This document shows positions 45,887 to 57,061 of a DNA stretch of 64,000 nucleotides, one piece after another. Under the pieces are notes generated by a model. It saw nothing but the letters and a program-made list of their open reading frames with translations, had not been told where the DNA came from and made no database searches. Within the stretch, counting starts at the first letter, position 1; each line of letters begins with the position of its first letter. The stretch comes from Xenopus tropicalis (lineage: Eukaryota > Chordata > Amphibia > Anura > Pipidae), in the NCBI RefSeq assembly GCF_000004195.4, contig NC_030683.2, forward strand, positions 75,859,764 to 75,923,763. The letters run 5' to 3'. The translations under genes were made by a program, and so were the position numbers.

Positions 45887-45914
45887 TGCAGGCTGTTGAA
45901 TAGACCAATCAAGC
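45806..45914 (-). CDS. nxpe: NXPE coding exon 1 (signal anchor; ATG at 45886)
   Basis: The acceptor TTTTATAG precedes 45914 and the donor AAG|GTAAGA follows 45806. ATG at 45886-45884 has a purine at -3 and opens a 27-codon phase-0 segment beginning MKQRHLLVFSFLLVAM, a typical uncleaved signal anchor. The exon carries 28 nt of 5' UTR, so at least one upstream non-coding exon is needed. The start was chosen because the next exon continues in frame into the domain and because other NXPE proteins begin with a similar short hydrophobic N-terminus on a separate exon. Confidence 0.88.
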
Positions 45915-46930
45915 CTATAAAATAAAAAAAAAAACATTTATTTTATGATTCTATTGTAAATATGTGCTCATTTTATAATTTTTAAGTCGTAACTAGCATG
46001 ATTATTAAAAATTCTTAAACATTTGGATGCACAAAATATAAAGCTTGCTATAAACTATAAGATTCACTCTTTAGCTGGCTACACATATTTGTAGTGTAGT
46101 GCCTGTGTATACAAACTGTGTTATTCTACCATTGAATGCCAATATTATGATAATATCAACATGAACAAGTAGATTGTAGTTAGGCAGGCCCAACAATGAA
46201 GCAACTTAAAGATATAACAGTTATTCACAATGCCCCATGCAGTATGTAAAGTGCAAAAAAGGCTGCAATCAGCAGGGGAAGACTCCTAGTTTGAGCACTA
46301 AGGGTACTGGAGGTTATGCAGTAGAGTGAAGGTGACACATGTAAAATAACTGTTGCAGGGGGTTGTTTGCACATCCAGAGGGCAGGACACACCTGTGGGG
46401 TTATGCTCTAGAGTGTGGGCACTCGGAACAGTGCATGAAAGTTAATGGGATGATGATGGAGCTGGCAGAGTACGGTAATTGGAAGATGAAACTTGTGGGG
46501 AAGCAGAAGATGGGTGTGCTGGCAGTTTTTCATAAAAGTGAAAAGTTTGGGAGTTGACTAATTGTTGATTGACTAGTTGTTAATGAAACCTCAGAAGGAT
46601 TAGAGTTTAGAGTTGATCTGGTGCCAGAGTATTGAAGAATGGGCATGGACTTTTAAAACGTATGACATTCTCTTTTCACAATCATATAAAGTAACGTAAT
46701 AAAAATGTTAAGTTTGCCCACATCTAAAAATCTGCAACTAGACAGACTTTCTTTCAAATAAGTTACCAATAAATACTACCTACCGATTGGTTGCAACGGG
46801 TTGCTACACAAGTATCAAACTGAAGACCCTTCATTACATTACTCCCATAGATTAAAAAAGATAATATATACCCTATTACATTTTAAAGGCTATTAGAAAT
46901 CAGCTCAGAGTGCCATAATAAAATGTTTTT
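45915..46930. other. NXPE upstream intron, nothing assigned
   Basis: No gene or transposon end recognised. A 64-codon frame at 46363-46557 has no family feature. Confidence 0.5.
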
Positions 46931-46934
46931 ATAT

Positions 46935-47320
46935 ATGAAAGGACATGTTACCCCCCACATAAAAATGTAATCAGGGATCTGCCTTTTTTAAATATTTAAA
47001 TACCTGCCATTTGTTGTTCAGATGTTATTAATAAGGGTGCAGTGTCTCCTTAATAACTTGGGATTCCTTCTCCTCTAACTTACTTGCCCTTCCTTTAGGA
47101 ACTTGCATTGGCTACTGAGCATGCTCAGTTCTTCTCAGCTCAGATTACAAAACACATCTCCCCAGTCTAGAAGCCAATGAAGAGTTGGCATTGCTTGTTC
47201 CTATAGAAACTCTGCTCTAGCTGTCTGTGTTCTGGCCTGCCACTTATATATTACCAGTTTGGTAATGCCTTTGTTCTCAACATGTTATTACTAGTTCAGT
47301 TAAAGGCTTAGCAGACCTTT
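46935..47320. repeat. probable T2-like MITE remnant
   Basis: GAAAGGACATGTTACCCCCC at the left and a CTGAGCATGCTCAG core resemble the element at 55592-56379 (AGGACATGT and CTCAGCATGC). The ends are worn. Confidence 0.4.
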
Positions 47321-47581
47321 ACAGTCTTGAGTTTTTCTACATTACCCCACTGAAATAATTACCTGTAGGTTATTCTGTCTTGTAGTTATATGTCTTTAAA
47401 AACTTGACTAGGCAAGGAAAATGCAATTTCTGATTTCGAAGCTTGTTAGATGTTTCTTATAGTAGATGGCCACTTTCATAATACTGCTGGTATTTGGATA
47501 CCATCAAGCAAGATTCTTCCAGTAGTCTGTGCTAGTATAGAGACACATTAGGGGCTACAGAATCAGGACAGCAGAGTAAAC

Positions 47582-47947
47582 ATGGATGTTCAAGAGCTGG
47601 ATGTGAGGTCTGTTTGTCCAGGTCTTCAGCTGTTTCAAGCATCAGTGTGGCAGCAGCTAGAGCATGCACTACGGCTGAAGCTGCCCAAGCTAGAGCTGCA
47701 TATTCAGAGAGAGATAGAAATAAGAATAGAAAAGGTTTGTAAAGAAGCCACGCAAGATAAAGAGAGAGAAGTAGAGGCTGCTGTGGTTGAAGTAGCTGAA
47801 ATGGAAGTGGCAGCCTCAAACCTAGAGGTGGCAGAGATGAGACTTGTGACTCAGTTACTGCCTGTACAGAGTCAGCAACAGCGTACCACTGAGTATGAAA
47901 ATAAACGCACACAGTTTAACAGTGATAAACACTTATTTAGAGAATAA
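47582..47947 (+). CDS. unrecognised 121-codon frame, Glu/Leu-rich; possibly gag-like
   Basis: An ATG-to-stop frame encoding WQQLEHALRLKLPKLELHI, then REIEIRIEKVCKEATQDKER and VEVAEMEVAAS, likely a coiled coil. I do not recognise it. Charged coiled frames of this sort occur in the gag of some LTR elements, and 48.3-49.4 kb also looks retroelement-like, but there is no zinc knuckle, RT or integrase. It has no splice or promoter evidence as a host gene. Confidence 0.25.
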   Translation: MDVQELDVRSVCPGLQLFQASVWQQLEHALRLKLPKLELHIQREIEIRIEKVCKEATQDKEREVEAAVVEVAEMEVAASNLEVAEMRLVTQLLPVQSQQQRTTEYENKRTQFNSDKHLFRE

Positions 47948-48227
47948 CCAGGAGCCCCAGTGGATCAAGTATGCTGTTAACAGCTGAGAGCACTCCCCTG
48001 CGAGTGTAGGGTCTTTCAACTTCAGCTATATGGAATATAAAAACTTCTGACATGATATTCCATATCATGGAAGAATTCTAACAACTGGTACTTGCAGGGA
48101 AGTTTAACTGTTTGAGGAAAAATTGTTCTTAGGAATAGTGAAATATTAAAGGTCAACTTGTTCTTTCAGGTACCTGTGCAGCAGGAACTCGGAAGGTAAG
48201 TATAATTATGGTTGTGCATGAATGGTA

Positions 48228-48230
<3 letters not shown>

Positions 48231-48309
<79 letters not shown>
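48231..48309. repeat. (AT)n microsatellite, 79 bp
   Basis: Perfect alternating AT/TA. The 137-codon minus-strand frame across it is an artefact of the repeat (Ile-Tyr run). Confidence 0.97.
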
Positions 48310-48311
<2 letters not shown>

Positions 48312-48639
48312 AGAGCTAGTATGCCAGCAGGGATGAAGAAAGAGGGAACGTGCCAAGTCAAACCAGGAATCAGTACCCACAAGTGAAGTACCTGAGGGGG
48401 GAACCGAAAGCCAAAGAAGAAAAGCCGAAATCTTTACCGTAGAGCCAACTGAAGAATCAAGCAGCAGGAGTCTAGTCTGAAACTCCAAACTATGCAATGT
48501 ATTGCACATGCGCGTCCCCTTTAACCCCTGAAGGAGGAAGTCACTATTGTTCATGTCTGGTCCCAAAAGCAGGGAAGGCCTCTCTGTAAATAGGGCTTTC
48601 CGTTAACTTTTACTCACAAACAAGAAGGCAGAATCCAAT

Positions 48640-49460
48640 GTGTTTTCTTTATGCCAAGTGTCTTTAAGGTCTATATGCTACTCGTACCACCTTATCAAAG
48701 AAGTCCGGTGAGAGGGCACGTTTTCCTAGTTTCCCTGGTATGTAGTGCTGCTGCAGAAGAATCTGTTCTGGGGAAAGTAGTATTGTGCAGAGGGATCTGG
48801 GATGCGCTGATCGCCGTGAACGAGCAGGAGAGAATCGTAGATATAATAGGGAGCACAGCAGAGGCAGAGTGAATGGTAGTGTCTGGAAAAGGTATGTCCC
48901 TTCAGGAAAGAGGTGCCAATGTCAGTCTAATAACAACAATCCAGGGGGGGTCACTGTGATGTTTACAGAGAAACACTGTTGGGGCCCAGCAGCAAGATGA
49001 CACACAAGATGCAGGAGGAAGGTCCCATTTAGAGCAGGGCGAGAATAAGAGAGCAGAAAATCACATTCTAAGACCCCCAAAGTGCAGTCTAATACAACCT
49101 CTGACCTGTCGTGAGAGGAGAAAATCATATTCTAAGACCCGCAAAGTCCAGTCTAATACAACCTTTAACCCGTCCAAAGGACACTAAAAGGGGCTATAGC
49201 TCTTCTAACATTACCAAATCTAGAGGATACTGGATAAATAAACACAGTGCTAGCCCAGATCACAGATCACAGACCAACTCTCCCAGCTCTGCTAAAAAAC
49301 CAAAGCACTTCAGCATGCTATGCCCTTTTCAGGGCCAAGCGACCAAACAATAAACCCAAGAAGAAACAAGGCAGAAAAGAGCAGCTGTTTCCTTCTGCGT
49401 CATTGATATTAGAGGGAAAATGGCCACTGGATGAAAGCTGCTGTTTGTTTTAGGAAAATG
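48640..49460 (+). other. possible decayed coding repeat with a ~63-bp duplication
   Basis: Short frames include ENRRYNREHSRGRVNGSVW. AAAATCACATTCTAAGACCC and a following ~40 bp recur at 49055 and 49120 (imperfect tandem copy). No family could be named. Confidence 0.25.
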
Positions 49461-49469
49461 TGATGGTGC

Positions 49470-51140
49470 CGGCAAACAGAGGGGATATATGCAACACAAA
49501 TTATGCCATTTGGCCTACCTTATATACATGGTAGAAAAGTGTAGACCTTACATGTACCTTTAAAGTGATTCAGTAACCAACCAACTCGCATTAGCACATG
49601 CCCTGCATGCACAGGCTTATCGTCACAGGCAGCACCCACTTATCATCAATCAAGGCAGTACTCGCTAAGTCATAGATGCTACCTCTTCCAAGGCTCTAGA
49701 TAAATCCATCATCAAGGCAGAGGTAAATGCAAGATTTAGCATTTTATACATTCTAAAAAGCCTGTTTGACTGTTTGCTTGACAAATAAAGAGACAATTCT
49801 CTAGATGCCATTTTCGATCTTATTTTTGCAGACACATTTTTTTACATTGCATATACATTGCATTGTTGTACACTGTACATTGTTGCTGAGGGATTGATGA
49901 TTTTAACCCTTTTAGTGCCACAGAGATCTGTGACAAAAAGGTCCAAAGGATTACTGCTTGTAGATTCTACCATCTACAGCTCTTCTGGGGGCAATAGCGT
50001 ATAACCAGGTTTTACACCACCTCTAGGTAAAGGACGGAGCTGAGGAATGAGTTTATTTTTTTATTATTAATAAATGTCAGTATTCAGAGTCATATGAATT
50101 TTATGGTGGAATTTTATATTCTACATAGGAAGGCCCCTAAAACAAAAGGATACATACCCCATATTTAATAAAAGGCACTACGTTTGCCTATGAGAAGTAG
50201 CCCATTGCAATCAATAAGACTTTTCTTTTTTAAAAAAAGGTGACCAGTAAATGCTAATTGCTTGTTATGGGATACTGCTCATAACAGCCAGGTGCTGGTT
50301 GAACTATGAAATCACATATTTGACTTGTTGCCAGGGGTTACTGCTCATGTGCAAATTTGCCCAGTGTTATAAATGAGCTGCCCTTTAACATTTAATAAAG
50401 TGCAAAATAAACAGCAACTTAAAAGGCTGAATGCAACAGATGGTACAGCCTTAAGTTTTACAGTTAAACCCCCATTTTACATTTTTCAAGGGACCAGGAA
50501 AACCATGTTAAATCTGGGAAAATCTAAAATCAGGGAAATGTGTTAAAACAACTTAATCCTCAAGTACTCAGAGGATATTAGCGCACAAGTCATTTTTACT
50601 TTGACATACATTATTTACTGTGCTAACAACCAGGGTTACACAGTGCAGCATTAATGTTACACTATAGGACTGTATGTGTAAGACCTCTCTGACAATCAGA
50701 TGCGAAACCTAAAGCAAAAAGATTTGTATATGACTGTATGAGGAGCAAACTAATTGGAACTAACTATTTAAAGACATACCCATGACAAAGCATGGATCTG
50801 GTTAGTATTTTAAACTAATCTATTCACATTCTAATAACATTCACAGAGGTCAAAAAGGTATTTTTGGGAATGTTTGGACAAAATGTTAATGTAAAATCTG
50901 GAAAAAGATTATGTAAAATCAGGGGAAAGCACCCACTGGAATGAATTATTGCGGTTCACCTACAAATGATCTACTTATACTGATAAATCCACACTGTTGT
51001 GCCTTTAAGATCAATTTTATTTTATTCTTTATAGCTTAATACTTTCGTTCTTAGCTCCTCTGCTTTACACTGTCCCTATAGCACACAGAAGCACTCCTTT
51101 CCCTATCTTCTTACCAATAAATTACTGAAGATACTAAGTA
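49470..51140. other. no gene seen
   Basis: AT-rich DNA without recognisable exon or transposon ends. Confidence 0.5.
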
Positions 51141-51147
51141 CATACAT

Positions 51148-51173
51148 ACAGTACATACATACATACATACATA
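51148..51173. repeat. (CATA)n microsatellite
   Basis: Six or so CATA units leading into a palindrome. Confidence 0.8.
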
Positions 51174-51260
51174 TTGATTTGTTTATGTACTGTATGTCTA
51201 TCATTATGTAGTTATCTACATAATGATAGTTAGACATACAGTACATAAACAAATCAATAT
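51171..51260. repeat. ~90-bp near-perfect palindrome
   Basis: ATATTGATTTGTTTATGTAC at the left is mirrored by GTACATAAACAAATCAATAT at the right. The arms meet at GTAG-TTAT-CTAC; the right arm has a 4-nt extra. It lies about 160 bp from the candidate NXPE first exon. Confidence 0.9.
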
Positions 51261-51415
51261 GACACCATATTAACTAAACTGTTAATAACTCTAAACAGAA
51301 AAAGGACAGTGCTAATGCCACAGTAATAAACTATACACATTTCAAATATAAAAAATCATATACAAAATATTAGTCCACTATCTAGAGAAGTGTAACTAAA
51401 GCACATTATACTTAC

Positions 51416-51518
51416 TGGGCTTCAAAAAGAGAAGTCAAGTTTCTGCTTCTTTAGTCAATGTAATATTGTTCGTCCCACAATTTTGTCTTTCAGTGTTCAC
51501 TCAGATGTTCATTCCTCC
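51416..51518 (-). other. candidate non-coding first exon of the NXPE gene
   Basis: On the minus strand GAAGCCCA is followed by a perfect donor GTAAGTATAA at 51415. About 130 bp upstream lies a TATATAA box (51544-51550), so a start site near 51515-51520 would give an exon of roughly 100 nt. The coding exon at 45806-45914 has an acceptor before its 5' UTR, so a non-coding upstream exon must exist. This is inference from signals alone; transcripts could start elsewhere. Confidence 0.35.
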
Positions 51519-51543
51519 TTGCATGTCTTGATTTACACTGCAG

Positions 51544-51550
51544 TTATATA
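51544..51550 (-). promoter_or_regulatory. possible TATA box for the NXPE gene
   Basis: TATATAA on the minus strand, correctly placed 25-30 bp before the inferred start of the candidate first exon. A lone TATA-like string in AT-rich DNA is weak evidence. Confidence 0.25.
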
Positions 51551-51871
51551 CTAATGAGCTTCTTTTCTGTCTCAATGTCTTCTATAATTAGCTGCACAAA
51601 CAGGTTTCTTTTTAACAGTGGGCTGGTGTAAGCAGAGAGAACATATTCAATTTACATATTTGTTTTCTTAGTAAGCGTGAAATAGCAGCACAGGGCTATT
51701 AGTACTAATCATATGCTATCTATACCTGTACTGCTGTTATCTTTTAAGAATAACCTTATAGAAGGAAAATAAGGGTGTGTACATAAGTGGGAAATGGGAA
51801 AGGGTGAGAAAAAAGGGACACTGGGCTAAAGAGGTAGAAGGAACTGGGAAAGGGTAAGAAGGTTGATTAAC

Positions 51872-52240
51872 TTAAAGAAGGACTAAACCCTAAAAATGAT
51901 TATGGCTAATAATTCCATATTTTACATATTGAACTCACTGCAACATGCTAAATTTTCAGCATCTCAGTGGCATTAGGTCTTGTTGTCACAGAAGCTCCCC
52001 ATCTTGGAAAGTGGCACTCAACTGCTCAGTGTGCTCTGAGAAGCTAAGCTTAGGGGTTGTCACAAATGATCAAGCAGAAAATGAGGTTTGCTTGTCATAT
52101 AAGCTGATGTTACAGGGCTGATTATCAACTTCTAATGTTAATTGCACTGGCTTCAGAGCTAATATGTTATGGGAATCTGAATAAATTACTAATCTGCCAT
52201 AAAAAGACCAATTGAGAAGTTGCTAAGAATTTACCAAACT
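51872..52240. mobile_element. T2-like MITE fragment
   Basis: Opens TTAAAGAAGGACTAAACCC, then AAAATGATTATGGCTAA, CCATCTTGGAAAGTG and GAAGCTAAGCTTAGGGG, a frog repeat I recognise. The far end is missing. Confidence 0.6.
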
Positions 52241-52249
52241 GAAGTAAAA

Positions 52250-53420
52250 TATGACTTTCTAATTGAAATATTCTGAAAAATAAAACTGTTCTTTATATAT
52301 TGTGACATTGAAACTGGTTTCCTGTGTTTTCTTTCATTACATATTGTGACTTTGCGTGACAATAAATAAGAATACCTGGGCACCCTTCACAGTCATCCCA
52401 AACCATACCACTGGGAACGCCCTAAACATAGCTCTACCTTGTTCTGAAAAGCAGAGTAGTGCAGAAGGGCTGGGGGTGCCACCTTGGGCTGCATCAGATT
52501 CTCTTCTGATAACGATGATACTAGCATGCACAGTTAAATGTTAAATGTTTTACATTTACAACTTATATAAAGAATACCACTTTAATTTACATTTTAGTAG
52601 ATATCATTACATTAACAAAGTTAAATTGGCAATTTTTTTTTTTGCACAATGTAGATAGTGATTACTGGTCTGGTTTATTGTGTTGTTTTTTTTAAATCTA
52701 TTTTGCTTTCAAAGCTGATTTGAAAATAATCTGATTGTTAAGGGCACTACCTCTCCTACAGAAAATTACCACCAGAAAACTTGATCACAAGGGCCCCCAA
52801 ATACTCACAATCTCATAGTTCTGCTCAATTCCAGAACTTTCCAATAACAGGGTGCCACAAGTCTGGCTGTGGCTTCAGGTGGTAGTGTTGCAGTGAGAAA
52901 ATGAAGACAATTTAGGGGCCCCATCAGCCCAGGGCCCTGCCAGCAGGTGACAGGGTGAACTGTCACACCTTATGAATATTTAACCCGATGGTGGGCCTGC
53001 TGGATAGTGGAAATTTACATAAATTGTTTAACTTACTATGCACTTCTGTGCATGGCTGTCTCTATATCACTGCCCAAACAGCTGGTCAGACCCCTGCTGA
53101 ATATGATCAATAATGCTGTGGAGGCAAGGGTTAACTAAAAACGTAACCTTAGTCATTTAAGGAGTCAAGGCAGGCTGAGTTCTTTCTTAGTCAAAAATCA
53201 GGCAGAGGGTCAAATCCAGAAATCTGAACAAAAACAAAGGCTTGGGAAGGAACTGAATACAATGTTTACAAGCAAACAGCGCCTTAAATTTTTAAATTCC
53301 AAGCCAAAATGGTGTCACTGTGCATGTGCCGTGTGCAAGACATTGATGCGCATATGCACGTCCTAATGCCTGCCTAGCCAGAAGGCGTTGTGGGAGGTAA
53401 GGGCTTTACATCCACCCAAT
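52250..53420. other. no gene seen
   Basis: No exon or complete element recognised. Confidence 0.45.
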
Positions 53421-53425
53421 CACAA

Positions 53426-53705
53426 CTAGAGTTGCCACCTGTTTTTCTTGTAATTCTGGCCTTTGTGTCAGGGGAGTAGGTGGGGGCGTAATTTGGGGCA
53501 GGTTAATGATGTCATTGGGCAGGGAAATGGGTGGAGTGGGGTGGGAAATAGGTGGGTCTGTACTCATAGGAATTATACTTCAGAAAAGGAAGGATTTGTA
53601 GGGTATTGTAGTAATTGCATTGCCAGTGAACCTGTAATTCCAGCCCCAGCCTAATTGGTGATTTACTGGCTGGGCCAGTCAAATGCAGCCGGGTGGTAAC
53701 CCTAA
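53426..53705. mobile_element. TIR MITE, TAGGGTTGCCACC family
   Basis: CTAGAGTTGCCACCTG at the left and GGGTGGTAACCCTA at the right are inverted ends, bordered by TA. Confidence 0.7.
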
Positions 53706-53910
53706 TTGTGAATAAGTAACACAATGCTCTGTTATTGTATGCAAGTGAATGTTACCAGTGCTTAGTTCTGGACTAATTCACCATAAGAATTTTTTTCTCA
53801 CTCCAAATACATTAAAGTCAATGGACGTTTCTTCTCTGCAAATTTTTGCCAACGTTTCGCAACAAAATTTGCTGATGGCAAAATGCAGAAATTTGACACT
53901 AATTTTTCCT

Positions 53911-54082
53911 TTATTAAGGATTAATAATATCTTAGTTGGGATCAAGTACAAGGTATTGTTTTATTATTATAAAGTAAAAGAAAATATGATTTAAAAGTCT
54001 GAATTATTTGCTTCAAATAGAGCCTTCCCATATCTCAGAGTTTTCTGGATAACAGGTTTTCAGATAACTGATCCTGTACCTG
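53911..54082. mobile_element. TA-flanked CAGGTATSGG MITE, half-copy
   Basis: TATCTTAGTTGGGATCAAGT ... CTGATCCTGTACCTG then TA. The left half is absent. Confidence 0.7.
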
Positions 54083-54242
54083 TATCATATACTGCCATGC
54101 ACTCTATGACCTCTAACTTCCCCCCACACAGAATCTTCATCTTCTACTTTATATCATATACAGTACCTTGAGGAGAACTATGCTTGGGCTCCAGTTTGGG
54201 AGTATGCTGGCCTGTGACCTAAAGTCCATAAGACTGCAGAGG

Positions 54243-54787
54243 AGTAGTGATGGACGAAAAAATCCACCAGACATGGATTCGCTGTGAATTTTTGCATTTC
54301 GTGAACTGGCCGGCGCAATTCACCATGGCAAAATTTGCTGCGTGTCAAAAAAATTGTAGTGAGCATCAAAACAGTTGTAAAAAGAATTGTCCTGTACCAA
54401 AAAGAATTGTCTCTCTCATGAAAAGAATTGCCTCTCACGTTAAAAAGAATTATCTCTCATCAAAAGAATTGTCTCACATCAAAAAGAATTGTTGCGCATC
54501 AAACGTATTGTCTCTAGCGTCAAAAAGAATTGTCTTGCATAAAAAAAATTGTCACGTGTTAAACGTATTGTCTCTTGCATCAAAAAAAATTGTCTCTCAT
54601 CAAAAGAATTGTCTCTGATCAAAAGAATTGTCGCACATCCAATGTATTGTCGCGAGGCAAAAGTATTGTTGCATGCAACAATTTATTTTTTTGATGCACA
54701 GCATTTTCCCCATTTCGCATTTTTTTTTTTTAAAGATTCGCAAATTTTTCAGCAAAGCGAAACGGGACAGATTCGCTAAACACTACA
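54243..54787. mobile_element. TIR element of the GTGATGAGCGAA family, copy 3, with tandem array
   Basis: Starts AGTGATGGACGAAAAAAT and ends AAAGCGAAACGGGACAGATTCG...CACTAC. Between them, 54340-54670 is about sixteen ~20-bp units of the form AAAAGAATTGTCTCTCATC, each varied. Confidence 0.75.
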
Positions 54788-54789
54788 CA

Positions 54790-55590
54790 GGAGCTTCATG
54801 AACACTGTTTTTGGCTCTTCTAAAGAAATTAGGTGTGTGCATGTTTCTTCTACTAAGCAGTGATGTGTCTTTACTGCAAAAGTAGTAGATGGAACAAACT
54901 GCTGCAGTTAATGGTGTCCATGACCAAAAACACTGCCGCACCAAAAACATTTCACACTGCACCAAAATATTTAGGCCATCCAGAACAGTGTGTGTGTGTG
55001 TGTGACATGGGTGCTACCTTAAATCATTAATATATCTGGAGACAAAATTTTGGACCCAGTCTGGAGACCTTTTCTCAAGACTTCAAATAGAACACAGCAT
55101 CCCTAGTGCCTATATACACACAGTACAAACACAAAATGGCTTCATAATGTTGCTAATGATGTCACAGCTTCATTATACAGGCTTGTGAAAGTAACAGTAA
55201 AGTATCACATTTGGTCCCTATTATCTAATGGATATTGTCCAGTCTGTGCTGTACCTATCTATCATTTTTACCCTGTTTATTTTCTGTACCAACTAATTAC
55301 TAGGGTCTTTTCCTATCTATATTACTGCACTGCCTTAAGCAAATTGGACTGTGTGTTATTATGATAGCAACAGTAGGCAATATTTGCTTTTTTTTTTTTT
55401 AAACAGAAACAGCACAGGCTGGATCATACCCTACATTAGATATAAGGACTTCTGAATCCTACAGCACTGGGTCTGTATGCTCATTAAATATATATGTAAC
55501 ATTAAGAAACATAACCCACTTATACAAATCTTTTTGGCATATACCGTACTGACTTGTGGCAATTATTTAGTGAGTAGTTCAAATAAACAG
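54790..55590. other. no gene seen
   Basis: Short GT run at 54988-55002 and an A/T-rich tract; no exon or element end. Confidence 0.5.
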
Positions 55591-55591
55591 C

Positions 55592-56379
55592 TTAAAGGAC
55601 ATGTAAAGCCTACATTTGCCTACACTGTATTGGGTTGGGTATGTCTCCCTCACCCAAATGGCATCATTTGTACTGCATATATATAGATAGCAGCTTTCAC
55701 CTGGTGGCCATTTTTCCTCTGATACATAATCAGATACATTTAAATCTGCAAACATCATACACACACACAGACCCTTATTCAGCATACATTTCATCAAGAA
55801 TACAGGCTCACACAGGCAGAACTACCGTGTCTGATAAAAGTTCTGCTTTGTTTGAGCACTGTAATGGTAAAGCTGAGCTCAGGAGAAAAAACTGAAGCAG
55901 ACAGCTAGAGCTGAGTTTCTATGGGAACCAGCAATACCATCTCTTTACTGGCTGCTAGACTGGGGGGCGTGTTTAGTAATCTTTTTTTTTTTTTTCAATT
56001 CTTTATTTTTCAAAGTATTTTTAAAAAGGGAGGGGGTACAGAAAGAAAAGGGTATGGGTAAGGGGAACATTGCATTTACATTGATTTTCCATAGATAACA
56101 TAGTAGTTTTATAAAGGACAACATTCAACAAGTCATGTCTAGGTGTGTTTAGTAATCTAAGCTTAGAAGAACTCAGCATGCCCACAAGCCAACAGCCAAA
56201 GCAAATTCCTGAGGGAGGGGGAAGAGTGGGTTACAGGAGGAGAAGAAAATCTAAGTGATTAAGGGGATGTTGCAGCCTTACTATTAACCTCTGGACAACC
56301 AGAGTGGCAGGTATTGAAAGATTTCAAAGAGGCTGTTCACAGATTAAATTTTTGTGTGTGGGGTTTACATGTCCTTTAA
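55592..56379. mobile_element. T2/Kolobok-like MITE
   Basis: TTAAAGGACATGTAAAGCC ... GGTTTACATGTCCTTTAA: inverted ends with TTAA on both borders (55592-55595, 56376-56379). A retroposon is nested at 55983-56144. Confidence 0.88.
55983..56144 (-). mobile_element. 5'-truncated retroposon with A-tail and 14-bp target duplication
   Basis: GTGTTTAGTAATCT occurs exactly at 55969-55982 and 56145-56158. Between them the minus strand ends in AAAAATAAAGAATTG and an A-run, as in an L1-like 3' UTR. No coding part remains. Confidence 0.85.
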
Positions 56380-56695
56380 TAAATGGACTTGTGCACTATA
56401 TGTTTCGACTGCTTTCTCTTTTGATACCTGATCTCTTGGCTGGTTGATTAACACTTTCACATTGTATTTTTCATTAAGACAAGTGGGGGACCTCTAGCAT
56501 TTTGCAATTGAGATACTTTATTACTTTGTTGTCTGTAAATATACAATTCTCAGAAGTGTTAAACATGGCATGAACTGTGTGTCTGAATAGTGTATCACGG
56601 GACAAGCAATTCAGTTATAAAAGCATAAGAGCATTGTGTCATGATAACATAATACATTAGTGCAGCAAATCATAGAAACACTACAGTAACAATGT

Positions 56696-57061
56696 CTATG
56701 AAGATTCTCATTCATCCAGGTCATGATATACAGTATCTAGTAGAATTAAGTCTAAAACAACTGGACTTTTCTGAGTTTTTCCTTGAAAACGTTTCACCAC
56801 TCATCCGAGTGGCTTCTTCAGTTCAAATAACTGGTAGGGAATTCCCCGGTATTTAAACCCTTGATGGTAGTAGAGTCACAGACATCCAATCACAATGGTT
56901 CCATTCAACTTGTTCAGTTAGGTGTTAGCTGAAACTGACAGGTGTAAGAAGGTATGATCCAATCACAATGGTACCAAGATTCTCATTGATGAAGGTGTTA
57001 ATCCTTCAAAGTACATGACTGGAAGTGTGAACTGTTGTGAAACTGCCGGGGTAAGGATGTC
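56696..57061 (-). repeat. Penelope terminal repeat A
   Basis: TGTCTATGAAGATTCTCATTC through GAAACTGCCGGGGTAAGGATG. Repeat B has the same text in the same orientation after removal of its insert. Confidence 0.92.

Noticed and set aside
48153..48566. 137-codon minus-strand frame
   Set aside because: Its centre is an Ile-Tyr run from the (AT)n microsatellite.
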